A stretch of 44,518 nucleotides of DNA from positions 1 through 44,518 of the forward strand of contig DATNNZ010000167.1 in NCBI GenBank assembly GCA_035601575.1, given 5' to 3'. The DNA comes from DASTDH01 sp035601575. GTDB taxonomy: Bacteria; Verrucomicrobiota; Verrucomicrobiia; Chthoniobacterales; JAFAMB01. Of the stretch, positions 1 through 7,737 are shown piece by piece (the first letter of the stretch is position 1; every line of letters begins with the position of its first letter). Made by a program: the position numbers and the translations under genes. The notes beneath the pieces are model-generated. The model did no database searches, was not told the DNA's origin, and was given only the letters and a program-made list of their open reading frames with translations.

Positions 1-309
1 GGTATTCTCTTTTCGCCGGATAGAGATACATCTGTTCGGAAAGGTTTGCATCCGCCGCAACTTGCCAGCCGCTGAGATAATCGCTTGCAGCCCAGCTCGG
101 ACTTGTTGCACTGCCTGGTTCCCGGTCAGCGCGCCGAGCGCTGTTACTTGCGGCTCAGAATTGAGCAGCGCCCAGAGCCGTTCGGCTCCTTCCTTCGCTA
201 ATGTATATTCGATTCTAACCGAGCCGCGAAGCCGCTCTACGTCTTCCTGAGCGAACGGTCTAGTAATGCCATCCCACCGCTGAGTATCACCGCTATTAGC
301 AGAAGACAT
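1..309 (-). pseudogene. aceA: Isocitrate lyase, 5' part, with a one-base frameshift; runs off the window edge
   Basis: Isocitrate lyase cleaves isocitrate to glyoxylate and succinate in the cytosolic glyoxylate shunt. From the ATG at 309-307 the reading shows the family N-terminus: RWDGITRPF, EDVERLRGSV, EYTLAKEGAERLW and LGALTGNQAVQQ. After the GLQA stretch the frame breaks near 79-81. The next bases, read one position over, give the conserved continuation YLSGWQVAADANLSEQMYLYP up to the edge. One missing T in an ATT(T)AT context would restore GLQAIYLSGWQV. A strong ribosome site (GGAAGGGAGG) lies just upstream at 316-325. The rest of the gene lies outside the window. The break may be a real mutation or a homopolymer error; the identity of the gene is secure. 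Confidence 0.88.
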
Positions 310-577
310 TCTAATCCTCCCTTCCGTGAAGGATTTCCGCGTTTTCAAAACCGAAATCCAGCAGTTCGCTAGCGGAACAAATGCAAATACCTGGATAGGG
401 ACTGTCGGATTCTTGGGCGCTGGATTTCTGCGGATTTGATCGGATTAAAAAGCCAGCGGATAACTGATGGGCCGCGTGGGCGACGCCCAATGCCGTCATG
501 GCAAAGTTTTTGACATATAGTTTGGGTTTCATGGATCATGAGTACAGGTGTGGATTGGTTGATTGTGCCGATTGGCG

Positions 578-603
578 TTAACTCTCCCGAATGAGAGAGT
601 TAA
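578..603. repeat. 9-bp inverted repeat, small hairpin or operator
   Basis: TTAACTCTC (578-586) and GAGAGTTAA (595-603) are perfect inverted copies around an 8-nt spacer. The site lies about 270 bp upstream of the aceA start, immediately before a longer hairpin. It could be an operator for aceA or part of the larger palindromic element. No T-run follows, so it is not a classical terminator. Confidence 0.5.
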
Positions 604-697
604 TCCGGTAATGAATAGTCAACGCGTTACGGCTGCGTTAGGCTACTCATACCTTCGAGTAACCTACTGCAATACCGATTCGTTGACTAAACCGGAT
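603..697. repeat. 95-nt nested inverted repeat (cruciform or structured RNA)
   Basis: Nested complementary blocks pair in register: ATCCGGT (603-609) with ACCGGAT (691-697), AGTCAACG (617-624) with CGTTGACT (681-688), TAGG+TACTC (639-648) with GAGTA+CCTA (657-666), and CGG (630-632) with CCG (675-677). Only an 8-nt loop is left in the middle. The element fills the gap between aceA and the ribokinase-like gene. No protein-coding gene is convincing in 310-850; a 73-codon reading frame at 311-532 (minus) has no ribosome site. Confidence 0.6.
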
Positions 698-850
698 AAG
701 TAGCATGAATGGCGGATAGTAGTTCGTGAGCCTGAGATCCGTCAAGGCCTAATTGTCCGCTCGGGCAAACTCTTTTGCTTCACAAATCGGAATAAAACGG
801 ATAAAGCTCAATCTACAGATCGGAGTTGGCGAATCCCGCCGTATCGTCAC

Positions 851-1910
851 ATGTCCGGCTCTAATACGTTTCCGTCTTTTAATGTTGTCGTGGTTGGCAG
901 TTACAATGCCGATCTGGTTCTCTTCCTGCGACCCCATCCCGACCCTGGGAGAAAGTATCCAGGCCGCCGAATTCAAATTGTATAGCGGTGGTCGCGGCGC
1001 GAATTCGGCCGTGGCTGTCGCTCGCGCCGGTTGCCAGGTAACTTTCGTCGGAGCACATGGAGCTGACCTTTTTGGAAGAATGGCCCGCGAAAAATTACTT
1101 CGCGAGAATATCAATATTTCTCATTTCGTTGAGTTCTCCTCTCCCCAGACCGGCGTAGCCCTAGTGATGGTGGAAGCTCCTACCGGCCGGTATATGGTTG
1201 CCGTCGCGAAATCCGCCAACAGTGAGATTTCGGGCGAGTTGGTGCGCGATGCGGCCGAAGCGATCAATGCAGCCGACTTGGTCTTTACCCAATTTGAGAT
1301 CTCACCAGAAGGAGTACTCGAAACGGCCAAGTTATGCTCCCACTACAAAAAGCGATTGGTGCTATATGCGTCTCCGGTTGGTCCACGGTCACGCATGCCG
1401 GAGGGTGCAACCTTTCTCACTGTGCTCTCGATCCGGGAAGCGCTCGCTCTGGCCGAGACTAGAGAAGTCAGCTACGCTGTTCATTGGTTACATGACCCTG
1501 GCTCGCAAAACCTGGTGTTGGTTGACGGGGACCAATCGCTCACGTTTTCGAACGACAAAGGAATGCATACCGTGCCGATCCCACGGGTCCGCCGCGTTCT
1601 CTACTCAGGGTCGGTAGAATGTCTGGTTTCCTGGACCGCAATCGCGCTGCTCGGAACCGGAGATCTGGGGCGCGCGATCCAAATCGGTGCGAAAGCGATG
1701 GGTCTGAGTCTCGCGCGAGAAGGCGCTAAGATCCGTAGCCCTCACAAAGCAATGGCATCCCGACGGTTTCGGCGGTCCGGGACGGACCGCCCTACCTCAC
1801 GCGATTCGGCGGTCGCGAAGCTGAGCGACCCGACCTTACAACACCGGTGTCCGCTGGATCTTAGCCTCTTCGCGCTGAAGATTTTTAATCCGCGTTTCTG
1901 TCTCTCCTAG
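851..1910 (+). pseudogene. Ribokinase-like PfkB sugar kinase, frameshifted and with a damaged active site
   Basis: The N-terminal reading from ATG 851 gives FNVVVVGSYNADLVLFL, the ribokinase start with its substrate-binding N and D. At the CCCC run 932-935 the frame shifts by one, and the next frame continues with PTLGESIQAAEF and SGGRGANSAVAVARAG, the PfkB signature. Removing one C would join them. The C-terminal PfkB motif, normally DTTGAGD with the catalytic Asp, reads LYSGSVE near 1600-1620, so the anion hole and base are lost. Homology seems to end near 1740. The frame then runs through palindromic DNA to a stop at 1910 and overlaps the 3' end of the convergent DUF4432 gene. Both lesions together favour true gene decay. 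The family is PfkB carbohydrate kinase; the original substrate cannot be told. Confidence 0.75.
1771..1830. repeat. Two consecutive GC-rich hairpins between convergent genes
   Basis: GGCGGTCC (1771-1778) pairs with GGACCGCC (1784-1791), and GGTCGC (1811-1816) pairs with GCGACC (1825-1830). They lie just past the recognisable end of the kinase-like gene and before the 3' end of the minus-strand DUF4432 gene, where a bidirectional transcription terminator would be expected. No T-tract is seen. Confidence 0.55.
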
Positions 1911-2984
1911 CTCACTGGCGTTCTGTGGGACTCGAATTACGACTCGACTCCGATACGATTCCCCTGCATTCAAGGTCGGCAACCGGCCGGCCGAGCGTTC
2001 GAATGGTCTCGGGCACGGATAGCTGGTTGCTGGTTCCAGCCCGGTTACATAGCCGTTCCGTAAAGGCGCTTCGTTCTTCCAAAGAGTAAAATAAGGCAAT
2101 TCCTTCGTGCTGAAAGAGACCGACGCACCGCGCTGGCCGTCTGGCGATCTGAGGAGCGCCTCAGTTTGACCCTGTTCATCACTCCAAAGCTCCATCAAAT
2201 AGACCTCCTCCGTGTATCCGGGACCATGGGGACCAGCATATTGGCTCCAGCCATCGATACCTTCCGCTGCTCGTTGGTCGCGCGGAGCGACGTTCTTAAC
2301 CGGAGCAATAAACTGAGACCCATCACCCAGCAAAGGTGGACCGAAATTAATATGATAAAGCGTCTGAAATTCCTGGGGTGAATCGCCCAAATTCGTGATG
2401 CTGTCGTTGAACGTAATCTCTGGTTTTCCGATACCGGTGGAAATCTCCGCCCAAAGACGCAATTGCGGTCCGAACATCATGGTTTCATCGATACGCGCTC
2501 GGAGAACAAGCCGCGGTGCAGGTGTGCTTTCGAAACGAACTTCGATAAAGCTGGCCGGTAAGTAATTGATTCGGCCATGAAGGCTGAGTGGCGTGTTACC
2601 GTCCACACACGGTGCGCCCATCGATTCCAGACCGCAGCGGGAAACAAACTCGCCGAATCCGGCGAGCCAACCGAGTCCTCCCTTATCCCCAAGGTTGATG
2701 AATTGCGGATGCACAATCTCGCGAACCGGCGAATCCCAACCCAGACGAATGTTGCCAATCTGCCCTTCCCAGATGTTGAACCCGCGGCTCGGCACGACAG
2801 AAAAACGCAAAAGACCGTTATCGACGTAAATGACTTCGGTCCCTTCTTGACGGCCCCCACTCAGAGTTTTCTTCCGAACACTCCAGTTTCCGGTTGCGCT
2901 TCCGATTTCGCGCGAATCAAGCGTCCACTCCTTTGAGGAAACGCCGTTTTCTACATCGGTTACTATCTTGGAATAGTTGCTCAT
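1836..2984 (-). CDS. DUF4432 family protein (aldose-epimerase-like fold)
   Basis: A 382-residue cytosolic protein of the DUF4432 family, whose members share the galactose-mutarotase-like beta-sandwich and are thought to bind or epimerise sugars; no reaction is established. Visible family traits are VVPSRGFNIWEG near the N-terminus, SLHGRINYLPA in the middle, and a run of conserved His, Asp and Glu (TLYHINFGPPLLGDG) typical of mutarotase-like sites. The ATG at 2984 was chosen over a longer frame because it follows AAGGCGAGA and because upstream codons come from a palindromic repeat. The 5' end of the gene is therefore embedded in that repeat (2984-3086). It is convergent with the ribokinase-like gene, which fits an old sugar-utilisation locus. 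Confidence 0.82.
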   Translation of the reverse strand: MSNYSKIVTDVENGVSSKEWTLDSREIGSATGNWSVRKKTLSGGRQEGTEVIYVDNGLLRFSVVPSRGFNIWEGQIGNIRLGWDSPVREIVHPQFINLGDKGGLGWLAGFGEFVSRCGLESMGAPCVDGNTPLSLHGRINYLPASFIEVRFESTPAPRLVLRARIDETMMFGPQLRLWAEISTGIGKPEITFNDSITNLGDSPQEFQTLYHINFGPPLLGDGSQFIAPVKNVAPRDQRAAEGIDGWSQYAGPHGPGYTEEVYLMELWSDEQGQTEALLRSPDGQRGASVSFSTKELPYFTLWKNEAPLRNGYVTGLEPATSYPCPRPFERSAGRLPTLNAGESYRSRVVIRVPQNASELGETETRIKNLQREEAKIQRTPVL

Positions 2985-3086
2985 TCTCGCCTTAAGCTCG
3001 AATGACATGACAAATGACAGATTACAAATGACAAATGGAAATTCTCGGGCCGGCATTTGTCAGCTCATTCCAGCCCAAGGCGAGAA
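2984..3086. repeat. Long imperfect inverted repeat with 33-bp arms
   Basis: Arm 2984-3016 is complementary to 3054-3086 at about 28 of 33 positions. The inner part contains reiterated ATGACAAATG-like units (3004-3035). A similar palindrome with GAATGACAAAT in its arms is found at 26379-26531. Both sit at the 5' end of a gene. No coding content is seen. Confidence 0.65.
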
Positions 3087-3180
3087 CAAGGGTTCACCGA
3101 CTCGAAGTTCGGGTTGCCGCCAACCCGAGAAGAGCCAACGAAATAGCCGTTAACAAGATAAACGCTTCCATGCCTGTGCT

Positions 3181-3225
3181 CCGATCTCGCTACCGCCGAT
3201 TGTTTGACGTCGGCAGCGAGATCGG
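3181..3225. repeat. Strong hairpin in the long intergenic region before the monooxygenase
   Basis: CCGATCTCGCT (3181-3191) pairs with AGCGAGATCGG (3215-3225), and inside it GCCGA (3195-3199) pairs with TCGGC (3210-3214). It lies between two divergently transcribed genes, so it is more likely a repeat or a regulatory structure than a terminator. The whole stretch 3087-3783 holds no convincing gene. Confidence 0.5.
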
Positions 3226-3259
3226 AGTAACCGGACGCTTTCTCCGATCATAACCTGTA

Positions 3260-3278
3260 TGTAACTGTATATATTACA
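3260..3278. promoter_or_regulatory. AT-rich palindrome TGTAA-N9-TTACA, possible operator or promoter
   Basis: TGTAA at 3260-3264 and TTACA at 3274-3278 flank an AT-rich core in an otherwise GC-balanced region, followed by a further AT-rich stretch around 3297-3325. The position suits control of the DUF4432 gene (minus) or of the distant monooxygenase (plus). No regulator gene is adjacent. Confidence 0.35.
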
Positions 3279-3783
3279 CTCGATCGGTCAACGGGTTTGT
3301 TATCGGATTTGTTACATTATAGCCGACTAGACGCAAATGCGCCTGACCTCACGAAACGGAAAAAATCGTACGCTTAGGCCTTCCAAGGATCATTCGACTA
3401 AAAGAAAAACGCTCCAGAACTCGATTACAGCTCGTTTTACGGCAAAACGGGTTGGAAGACCAACTGCTTTGTGACGGAGGTTGAGCGTTCCTCCTGAGTG
3501 CATCCGCACTCCAGTCCACGAGGAGAGAACTCCTTACCGTATTTAAATTTCCGTTTCGTGTGCGCACCCCAAATGGCCCCAGCCGTCCCTAGCTACAGCC
3601 CATTGGATTTTGGAAGCGGTCTCGTTATGAAACAATGGGAATGCATAAACCGCAGCGCCTAAGCCGAAGACCGACCCGGCCAATAGTCAGCGTTTGTATC
3701 AGTGGAGTAGTCAGTCGTACGGTCGAACTTACACCCGCAACAGCAGTTGAACGCAGCCCAGCTTGGCTCAACCTTGTGTGACA

Positions 3784-5364
3784 ATGAACGAGGCACCTGT
3801 TCTGATCGTCGGAGGCGGCCCGGTCGGATTAGCGTTGGCTTTGGGTCTGGCGCGGCATAGCGTCCGGTCGATCTTGTTCGAAACGAAGTCGGAAATTGAT
3901 CCGCACTCGCGGGCGTTGGGGATCCTGCCGCGTACCCTCGAGATATTTCGGGGTTGGGGTATCTACGACCGCTTTGTTTCGCAAGGAGAGTTTCTTAGCA
4001 AAGTACGAGTATGGATCGCCGGCCGTCCCTCGCCGGCATTTGAGGCGGATTTGAGCGTTCTTAAGAAAATCACAGTTGCCAATGGCATTTTGATTATACC
4101 CCAGAACCAGACCGAGACGCTCCTCCTCGAGTCGGTGAGGGCAGCCGATCACACCGAGGTGCTGCTTGGGCACAGGGTCACCCGTTTTCAACAGGACCAC
4201 GAAGGAGTCTGGGTCGATGTCCAGACCGCTAGCGGAGAAACAAAGAGTTATCGGGGACGCTACCTGGTCGGTTGCGATGGAGCGCACAGCGGCGTGCGCC
4301 AAGAGTTAGGCTGGGAACTCGAAGGGAAGACCTATCCAACGCGGATCCTTCTGGCTGATATCCGAATCCAGGACGAAAGAGATCAGCTCCCTTATCCGCT
4401 CCTTGCTCCTGGAGTTTCCGGTGTTCTCGCCGGATTGCGTTACCAGCCACAGCACTGGCGAATGATCGCCACGCTGAATCCAGACGAGAAGGAACAGACC
4501 ACCTTGGAGCCGTCATCAATTCATGCCCGGGTTGTCCAGCTGTTCGGCGAAGGATCACATGAACAGCTTTGGTCGAGCGTGTTTCATATTCACTGCCGAA
4601 CGAGTCCACACTTTCGTCATAGCCGTGTCATGCTGGCTGGTGATGCAGCGCACATCAACAGCCCAGCGGGCGGTCAAGGCATGAATAGTGGTATCCACGA
4701 CGCCCACAATCTGGCCTGGAAACTAGCTAGAGTGCTTGCGGGCGCCGATGCCGAATCGTTATTGGCTTCATACGAAACCGAACGACGCGAGACGATACTG
4801 AAGAGCGTCGATCGCTACACCGATTTGCTCACCCGCTATGGAATCGGAGCACCCGAGTTCGTCCGCAACATAACTGGCGCGGTGCTAAGTTTCCTTCCGC
4901 GCTTTGGGCTCATTTCTTTGGTCGCACCTAAAATGGGCATGCTTGACGCCACCTACATACAATCGACCATTGTGAGCGGGCATGGCCATTGGGTTGGCCA
5001 GCGCGCTCCGGACGGAGAATTGATTGCGCCAAACGGAACCCAAATCCGGCTCCTGGACTTGGCTGGACCTCAACCAGTCTTGTTGCTGTTTGATGAAGGA
5101 CGCCTGCCGGGCTGGGACCCGGATCGGATAAAGCAGCGTTTCCAAAACATTAATGATCTCCGGATAGTTTTGCTACTTCCTCCAAACGCACCGAAAACCG
5201 AAGGCGCATACGTCGCTTTGGATCCGCTATGGCGAACCTGGAATGCCGCGTGGGGAATGGCGGTCTTGGTCCGGCCTGATGGCCACGTCGGCTGGATGGA
5301 GCGACGACCAACCTTTGCAGAATTAGACAGCGGAATTCGAAGAGCCCTCGGTTCGATTCACTGA
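3784..5364 (+). CDS. FAD-dependent aromatic-type monooxygenase (PheA/TfdB-like flavoprotein)
   Basis: A 526-residue flavoprotein hydroxylase. These enzymes use NAD(P)H and O2 to hydroxylate a phenolic or polyketide-like substrate. The three class A signatures are visible: GGGPVG for the FAD ADP moiety (residues 10-15), CDGAHSG of the DG motif (164-170) and GDAAH followed by PAGGQGMN (from about 286). A C-terminal thioredoxin-like domain follows from about 390, as in phenol and 2,4-dichlorophenol hydroxylases. The start is ambiguous: a TTG at 3763 would add seven residues, but ATG 3784 is preferred; neither has a clear ribosome site. The gene stands alone, with a palindromic decamer array just after its stop. 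The substrate is unknown. Confidence 0.88.
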   Translation: MNEAPVLIVGGGPVGLALALGLARHSVRSILFETKSEIDPHSRALGILPRTLEIFRGWGIYDRFVSQGEFLSKVRVWIAGRPSPAFEADLSVLKKITVANGILIIPQNQTETLLLESVRAADHTEVLLGHRVTRFQQDHEGVWVDVQTASGETKSYRGRYLVGCDGAHSGVRQELGWELEGKTYPTRILLADIRIQDERDQLPYPLLAPGVSGVLAGLRYQPQHWRMIATLNPDEKEQTTLEPSSIHARVVQLFGEGSHEQLWSSVFHIHCRTSPHFRHSRVMLAGDAAHINSPAGGQGMNSGIHDAHNLAWKLARVLAGADAESLLASYETERRETILKSVDRYTDLLTRYGIGAPEFVRNITGAVLSFLPRFGLISLVAPKMGMLDATYIQSTIVSGHGHWVGQRAPDGELIAPNGTQIRLLDLAGPQPVLLLFDEGRLPGWDPDRIKQRFQNINDLRIVLLLPPNAPKTEGAYVALDPLWRTWNAAWGMAVLVRPDGHVGWMERRPTFAELDSGIRRALGSIH

Positions 5365-5365
5365 G

Positions 5366-5469
5366 CAGCGAACGTCAGCGAACGCCAGCCAACGGCGGCG
5401 AACGGCAATGAATGTAAATGCGCTGGCGTGCGTTGGCGTTCGTTAGTGTTCATTGGCGTTCGTTGTTGA
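5366..5469. repeat. Palindromic array of decamer repeats between convergent genes
   Basis: Five head-to-tail 10-bp units of the type CAGCGAACGC fill 5366-5415. Five units of the inverted type (GCGTTGGCGT) fill 5420-5469. The two blocks are roughly complementary and would fold into one long hairpin. It begins two bases after the monooxygenase stop and precedes the 3' end of the minus-strand DUF1349 gene, as a bidirectional terminator would. Confidence 0.75.
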
Positions 5470-5521
5470 GCAGATGCGCGGCCAGTGCGCCGGAACGAAT
5501 AGCCACGGCTATTTGTCTTCC

Positions 5522-6076
5522 TCATTCGTGCAGACCATTGGTAATGGGCTCGGTTATCCGGAATTCACTAAATTCTACTCCGAATCCCTCCCTTTCCGGA
5601 GAGCAACACATCAAACCGACCTGGCTCTCGCTGCGCTCCGCGAAGTAAGCAAGGCGAAGCATGCGGAAAGAAAGACCATCAACGGAATATTGAATCCGAA
5701 TCGCACTGCCTAGTCTGGTCAATCGCAACCATACCGGACCCAGCGAATAAGCGGGCAGAATAGACCAGTCGGAAAAATCGCGGGTAACTACCGCTGAAAA
5801 ATGAGGTAATCCGTCCGTATACTCAATGCCCGCTTTGATCCAGTTAGCTGAGTCTGAGCGGATCATTACACCCGCCTGATCATAAAGAGCTTCATACTTG
5901 GCTTCTATCTTGACCTGGACCGTAAAGTCTCCGGCCTTTTGTTCGTAATAGAAATGTCCGTTGTCCCGAACAAAGCCGTAATGCGTAGTCCGCCAAAAAT
6001 CAGTTTTCGCACCGCTAACAACTCGCAGCCGACCATCATCAGCTTTCCAAACTGGAGGTTCATTCAACCATTGCAT
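5522..6076 (-). CDS. DUF1349 domain protein (concanavalin-like beta-sandwich)
   Basis: A 184-residue protein matching the DUF1349 family, which has a lectin/glucanase-like jelly-roll fold; no reaction is established. Visible traits are MQWLNEPPVWKADDGRL at the start, FWRTTHYGFVRDNGHFYY, then DQAGVMIRSDSANWIKAGIE, and GLMCCSPEREGF near the end. The ATG at 6076 fits the family start; a longer frame up to 6142 adds a low-complexity segment that looks like read-through of intergenic DNA. The gene lies 130 bp downstream of the SufR-like regulator on the same strand and may be co-transcribed. It is probably cytosolic, since no signal peptide is seen from the chosen start. Confidence 0.8.
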   Translation of the reverse strand: MQWLNEPPVWKADDGRLRVVSGAKTDFWRTTHYGFVRDNGHFYYEQKAGDFTVQVKIEAKYEALYDQAGVMIRSDSANWIKAGIEYTDGLPHFSAVVTRDFSDWSILPAYSLGPVWLRLTRLGSAIRIQYSVDGLSFRMLRLAYFAERSESQVGLMCCSPEREGFGVEFSEFRITEPITNGLHE

Positions 6077-6206
6077 CGAGCGACTGTCCGATACGAATAG
6101 CCACAAATAAAAGAGAAACTTCGACCAACCGCTAATGGACACTAATCAAAGCGAGAACTTATTCGCGCCTGTTCGCGGTTGGAAATGCGAGCCCCCGACT
6201 GGTCAA

Positions 6207-6890
6207 TCACTTCGCGTTTGATTCGCGGTTCCGCGAACGAGTGATCCGATACGCACAGCGTCGGGCACCAGCTAAAAGGTGCTCGACTCGCTCGACCCGA
6301 ACATCGCGCCCGAGAACATGTTCGAAGATAGCCTGTTCGGAACGGCAAAAGCCCGTGCAAGCGCTGGCCGCGGCGCAGATCGGGCAATGGTTCTCTATCA
6401 AAAGATAGCTGCCACCCTCCTCCTTTTCCCAGGTCGCCATATACCCCTCTTTGTTCCGAATCTCAGCCAAATGCGCGATCTTCCTGGCCAGGCTTTGCTC
6501 GCCGGATAGCAACGCCTCATACCGCTTCCGGGTTCCGGTCTCACGGACTCGGATCAATTTCTCCAGGGCATCTGCTCCCAGCACGTCTCTGATTTCGCCG
6601 ATAAGCTGCGCCGTAAGTTCCGCGTGCGCATCCGGAAAGCGCCGTTGCGCGGCCGGCGCGAGTGAGTAGACCTGCGCCGGCCTGCCCACTCCTCGTATTT
6701 CGGACTGGGCGTAAACCAATCCTTCATCGCTTAGTCGCAGCAATTGCTGGCGCGCCGCCTCTGGTGTGATTTGCAATCTGGCACCGAGATCGGCCGCAGT
6801 CTGTGGTCCTCTGGACTTGAGCAAGAACAACAATCGATCCGGTGGCGCTAATTTTTCCAGATCGCTATTTTCCAAGTATTGCCTTGACAT
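6207..6890 (-). CDS. COG2345 / SufR-like winged-helix regulator with C-terminal cysteine cluster
   Basis: A 227-residue predicted transcriptional regulator. The N-terminal third is a winged helix (PPDRLLFLLKSRGPQTAADL, TPEAARQQLLRLSDEGLV). The C-terminal part carries CPICAAASACTGFC and a later RRCAYRI, resembling the Cys-rich region of SufR-type Fe-S regulators. It may sense an Fe-S cluster or metal/redox state; this is inference from the cysteines. ATG 6890 is used; a TTG two codons earlier is also possible. The gene is divergent from the SDR gene at 6982 with a 90-bp AT-rich gap that should hold both promoters, so the SDR-QueA-like pair is its likely target. Confidence 0.82.
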   Translation of the reverse strand: MSRQYLENSDLEKLAPPDRLLFLLKSRGPQTAADLGARLQITPEAARQQLLRLSDEGLVYAQSEIRGVGRPAQVYSLAPAAQRRFPDAHAELTAQLIGEIRDVLGADALEKLIRVRETGTRKRYEALLSGEQSLARKIAHLAEIRNKEGYMATWEKEEGGSYLLIENHCPICAAASACTGFCRSEQAIFEHVLGRDVRVERVEHLLAGARRCAYRITRSRNRESNAK

Positions 6891-6981
6891 ATTCAACCAC
6901 TGGATTTACCAAGTTTGTACTTTTTAAAATAAACGCCCTTCCCAGTAAATGCAACTGTCAGGAGGGCAACCGAGATCCCCA

Positions 6982-7734
6982 ATGAAACTGCTATCTGACA
7001 GATTTGCGCTTATTACCGGTGCTTCCCAGGGGCTTGGTCGTGAACTCGCACTCGCCTATGCCCGTGCCGATGTCCGTGGCCTGGCCCTGGTCGCACGTGG
7101 AAAAGAATCATTGCAGAAACTTAAATCGGACATCAACAAAGTCGCACCAGCCGCAACCATAGCAATCATTCAGGCAGATCTCGGCTCGGTGACCGACATC
7201 GATCGGGTCGCAGCGATTACCCTGGAGGCGTGCGGCGGTCGACTGGACGTCTTAGTCAATAACGCATCCACTCTCGGACCAGTTCCGCTCCCTTATCTGC
7301 TGGATTATCCGGTGGACGATTTCCAACAGGTTTTGAACGTCAATCTGGTTGCCCCTTTCCTCCTGATCCAGAACTTGTTGGCCGCAATGATCGATCATGG
7401 CGGATCCATCATTAATGTTACCAGTGACGCTGGTCAGGTCGGCTATCCTGGCTGGGGCGCATATGGCATCAGCAAATTCGGTTTGGAAGGACTATCGCAA
7501 ACCTGGGCTGCCGAACTGGCGGAAACGCCAGTTCGGGTGAATTGGGTTGACCCGGGAAACCTGAATACGGCCATGCATCGCGACGCCGAACCAAATGAAG
7601 ATCCGAGTGTCTGGGCCGATCCAGCCGCGGTAACCGATATCTTTGTCTTCCTTGCTTCGGAAGCAGGCCAACACGTGCGCGGCCAACGTCTGGAAGCGCA
7701 ATTCAACTGGCACAATGCAATAACGAAAGGATAA
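6982..7734 (+). CDS. Short-chain dehydrogenase/reductase
   Basis: A 250-residue classical SDR. GASQGLG (13-19) binds the NAD(P) pyrophosphate, NNAS occupies 93-96, and the catalytic set is S148, Y161 and K165 (YGISK). The substrate is unknown. ATG 6982 gives the usual start just before KLLSDRFALITG. An AGGAGGG sits rather far upstream (6960-6966), and an ATG at 6949 would place that motif inside the gene, so the start is not fully certain. The next gene begins four bases after the stop, which makes a two-gene operon with the QueA-like protein. The operon is divergent from the SufR-like regulator. Confidence 0.87.
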   Translation: MKLLSDRFALITGASQGLGRELALAYARADVRGLALVARGKESLQKLKSDINKVAPAATIAIIQADLGSVTDIDRVAAITLEACGGRLDVLVNNASTLGPVPLPYLLDYPVDDFQQVLNVNLVAPFLLIQNLLAAMIDHGGSIINVTSDAGQVGYPGWGAYGISKFGLEGLSQTWAAELAETPVRVNWVDPGNLNTAMHRDAEPNEDPSVWADPAAVTDIFVFLASEAGQHVRGQRLEAQFNWHNAITKG

Positions 7735-7737
7735 CTC

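Noticed and set aside
311..532. 73-codon minus-strand reading frame upstream of aceA
   Set aside because: No ribosome site, no recognisable family and low-complexity content; left as non-coding leader.
603..697. Integron attC site
   Set aside because: Only one box (GTTAGGC) fits; the complementary RYYYAAC box is absent at the proper place and no integrase or cassette array is seen.
3035..3253. Plus-strand frame of 72 codons
   Set aside because: It runs through palindromic repeat and hairpin DNA and shows no protein-like pattern.
3349..3567. Minus-strand frame of 72 codons in the gap before the monooxygenase
   Set aside because: No family, no ribosome site, and composition like the surrounding non-coding DNA.
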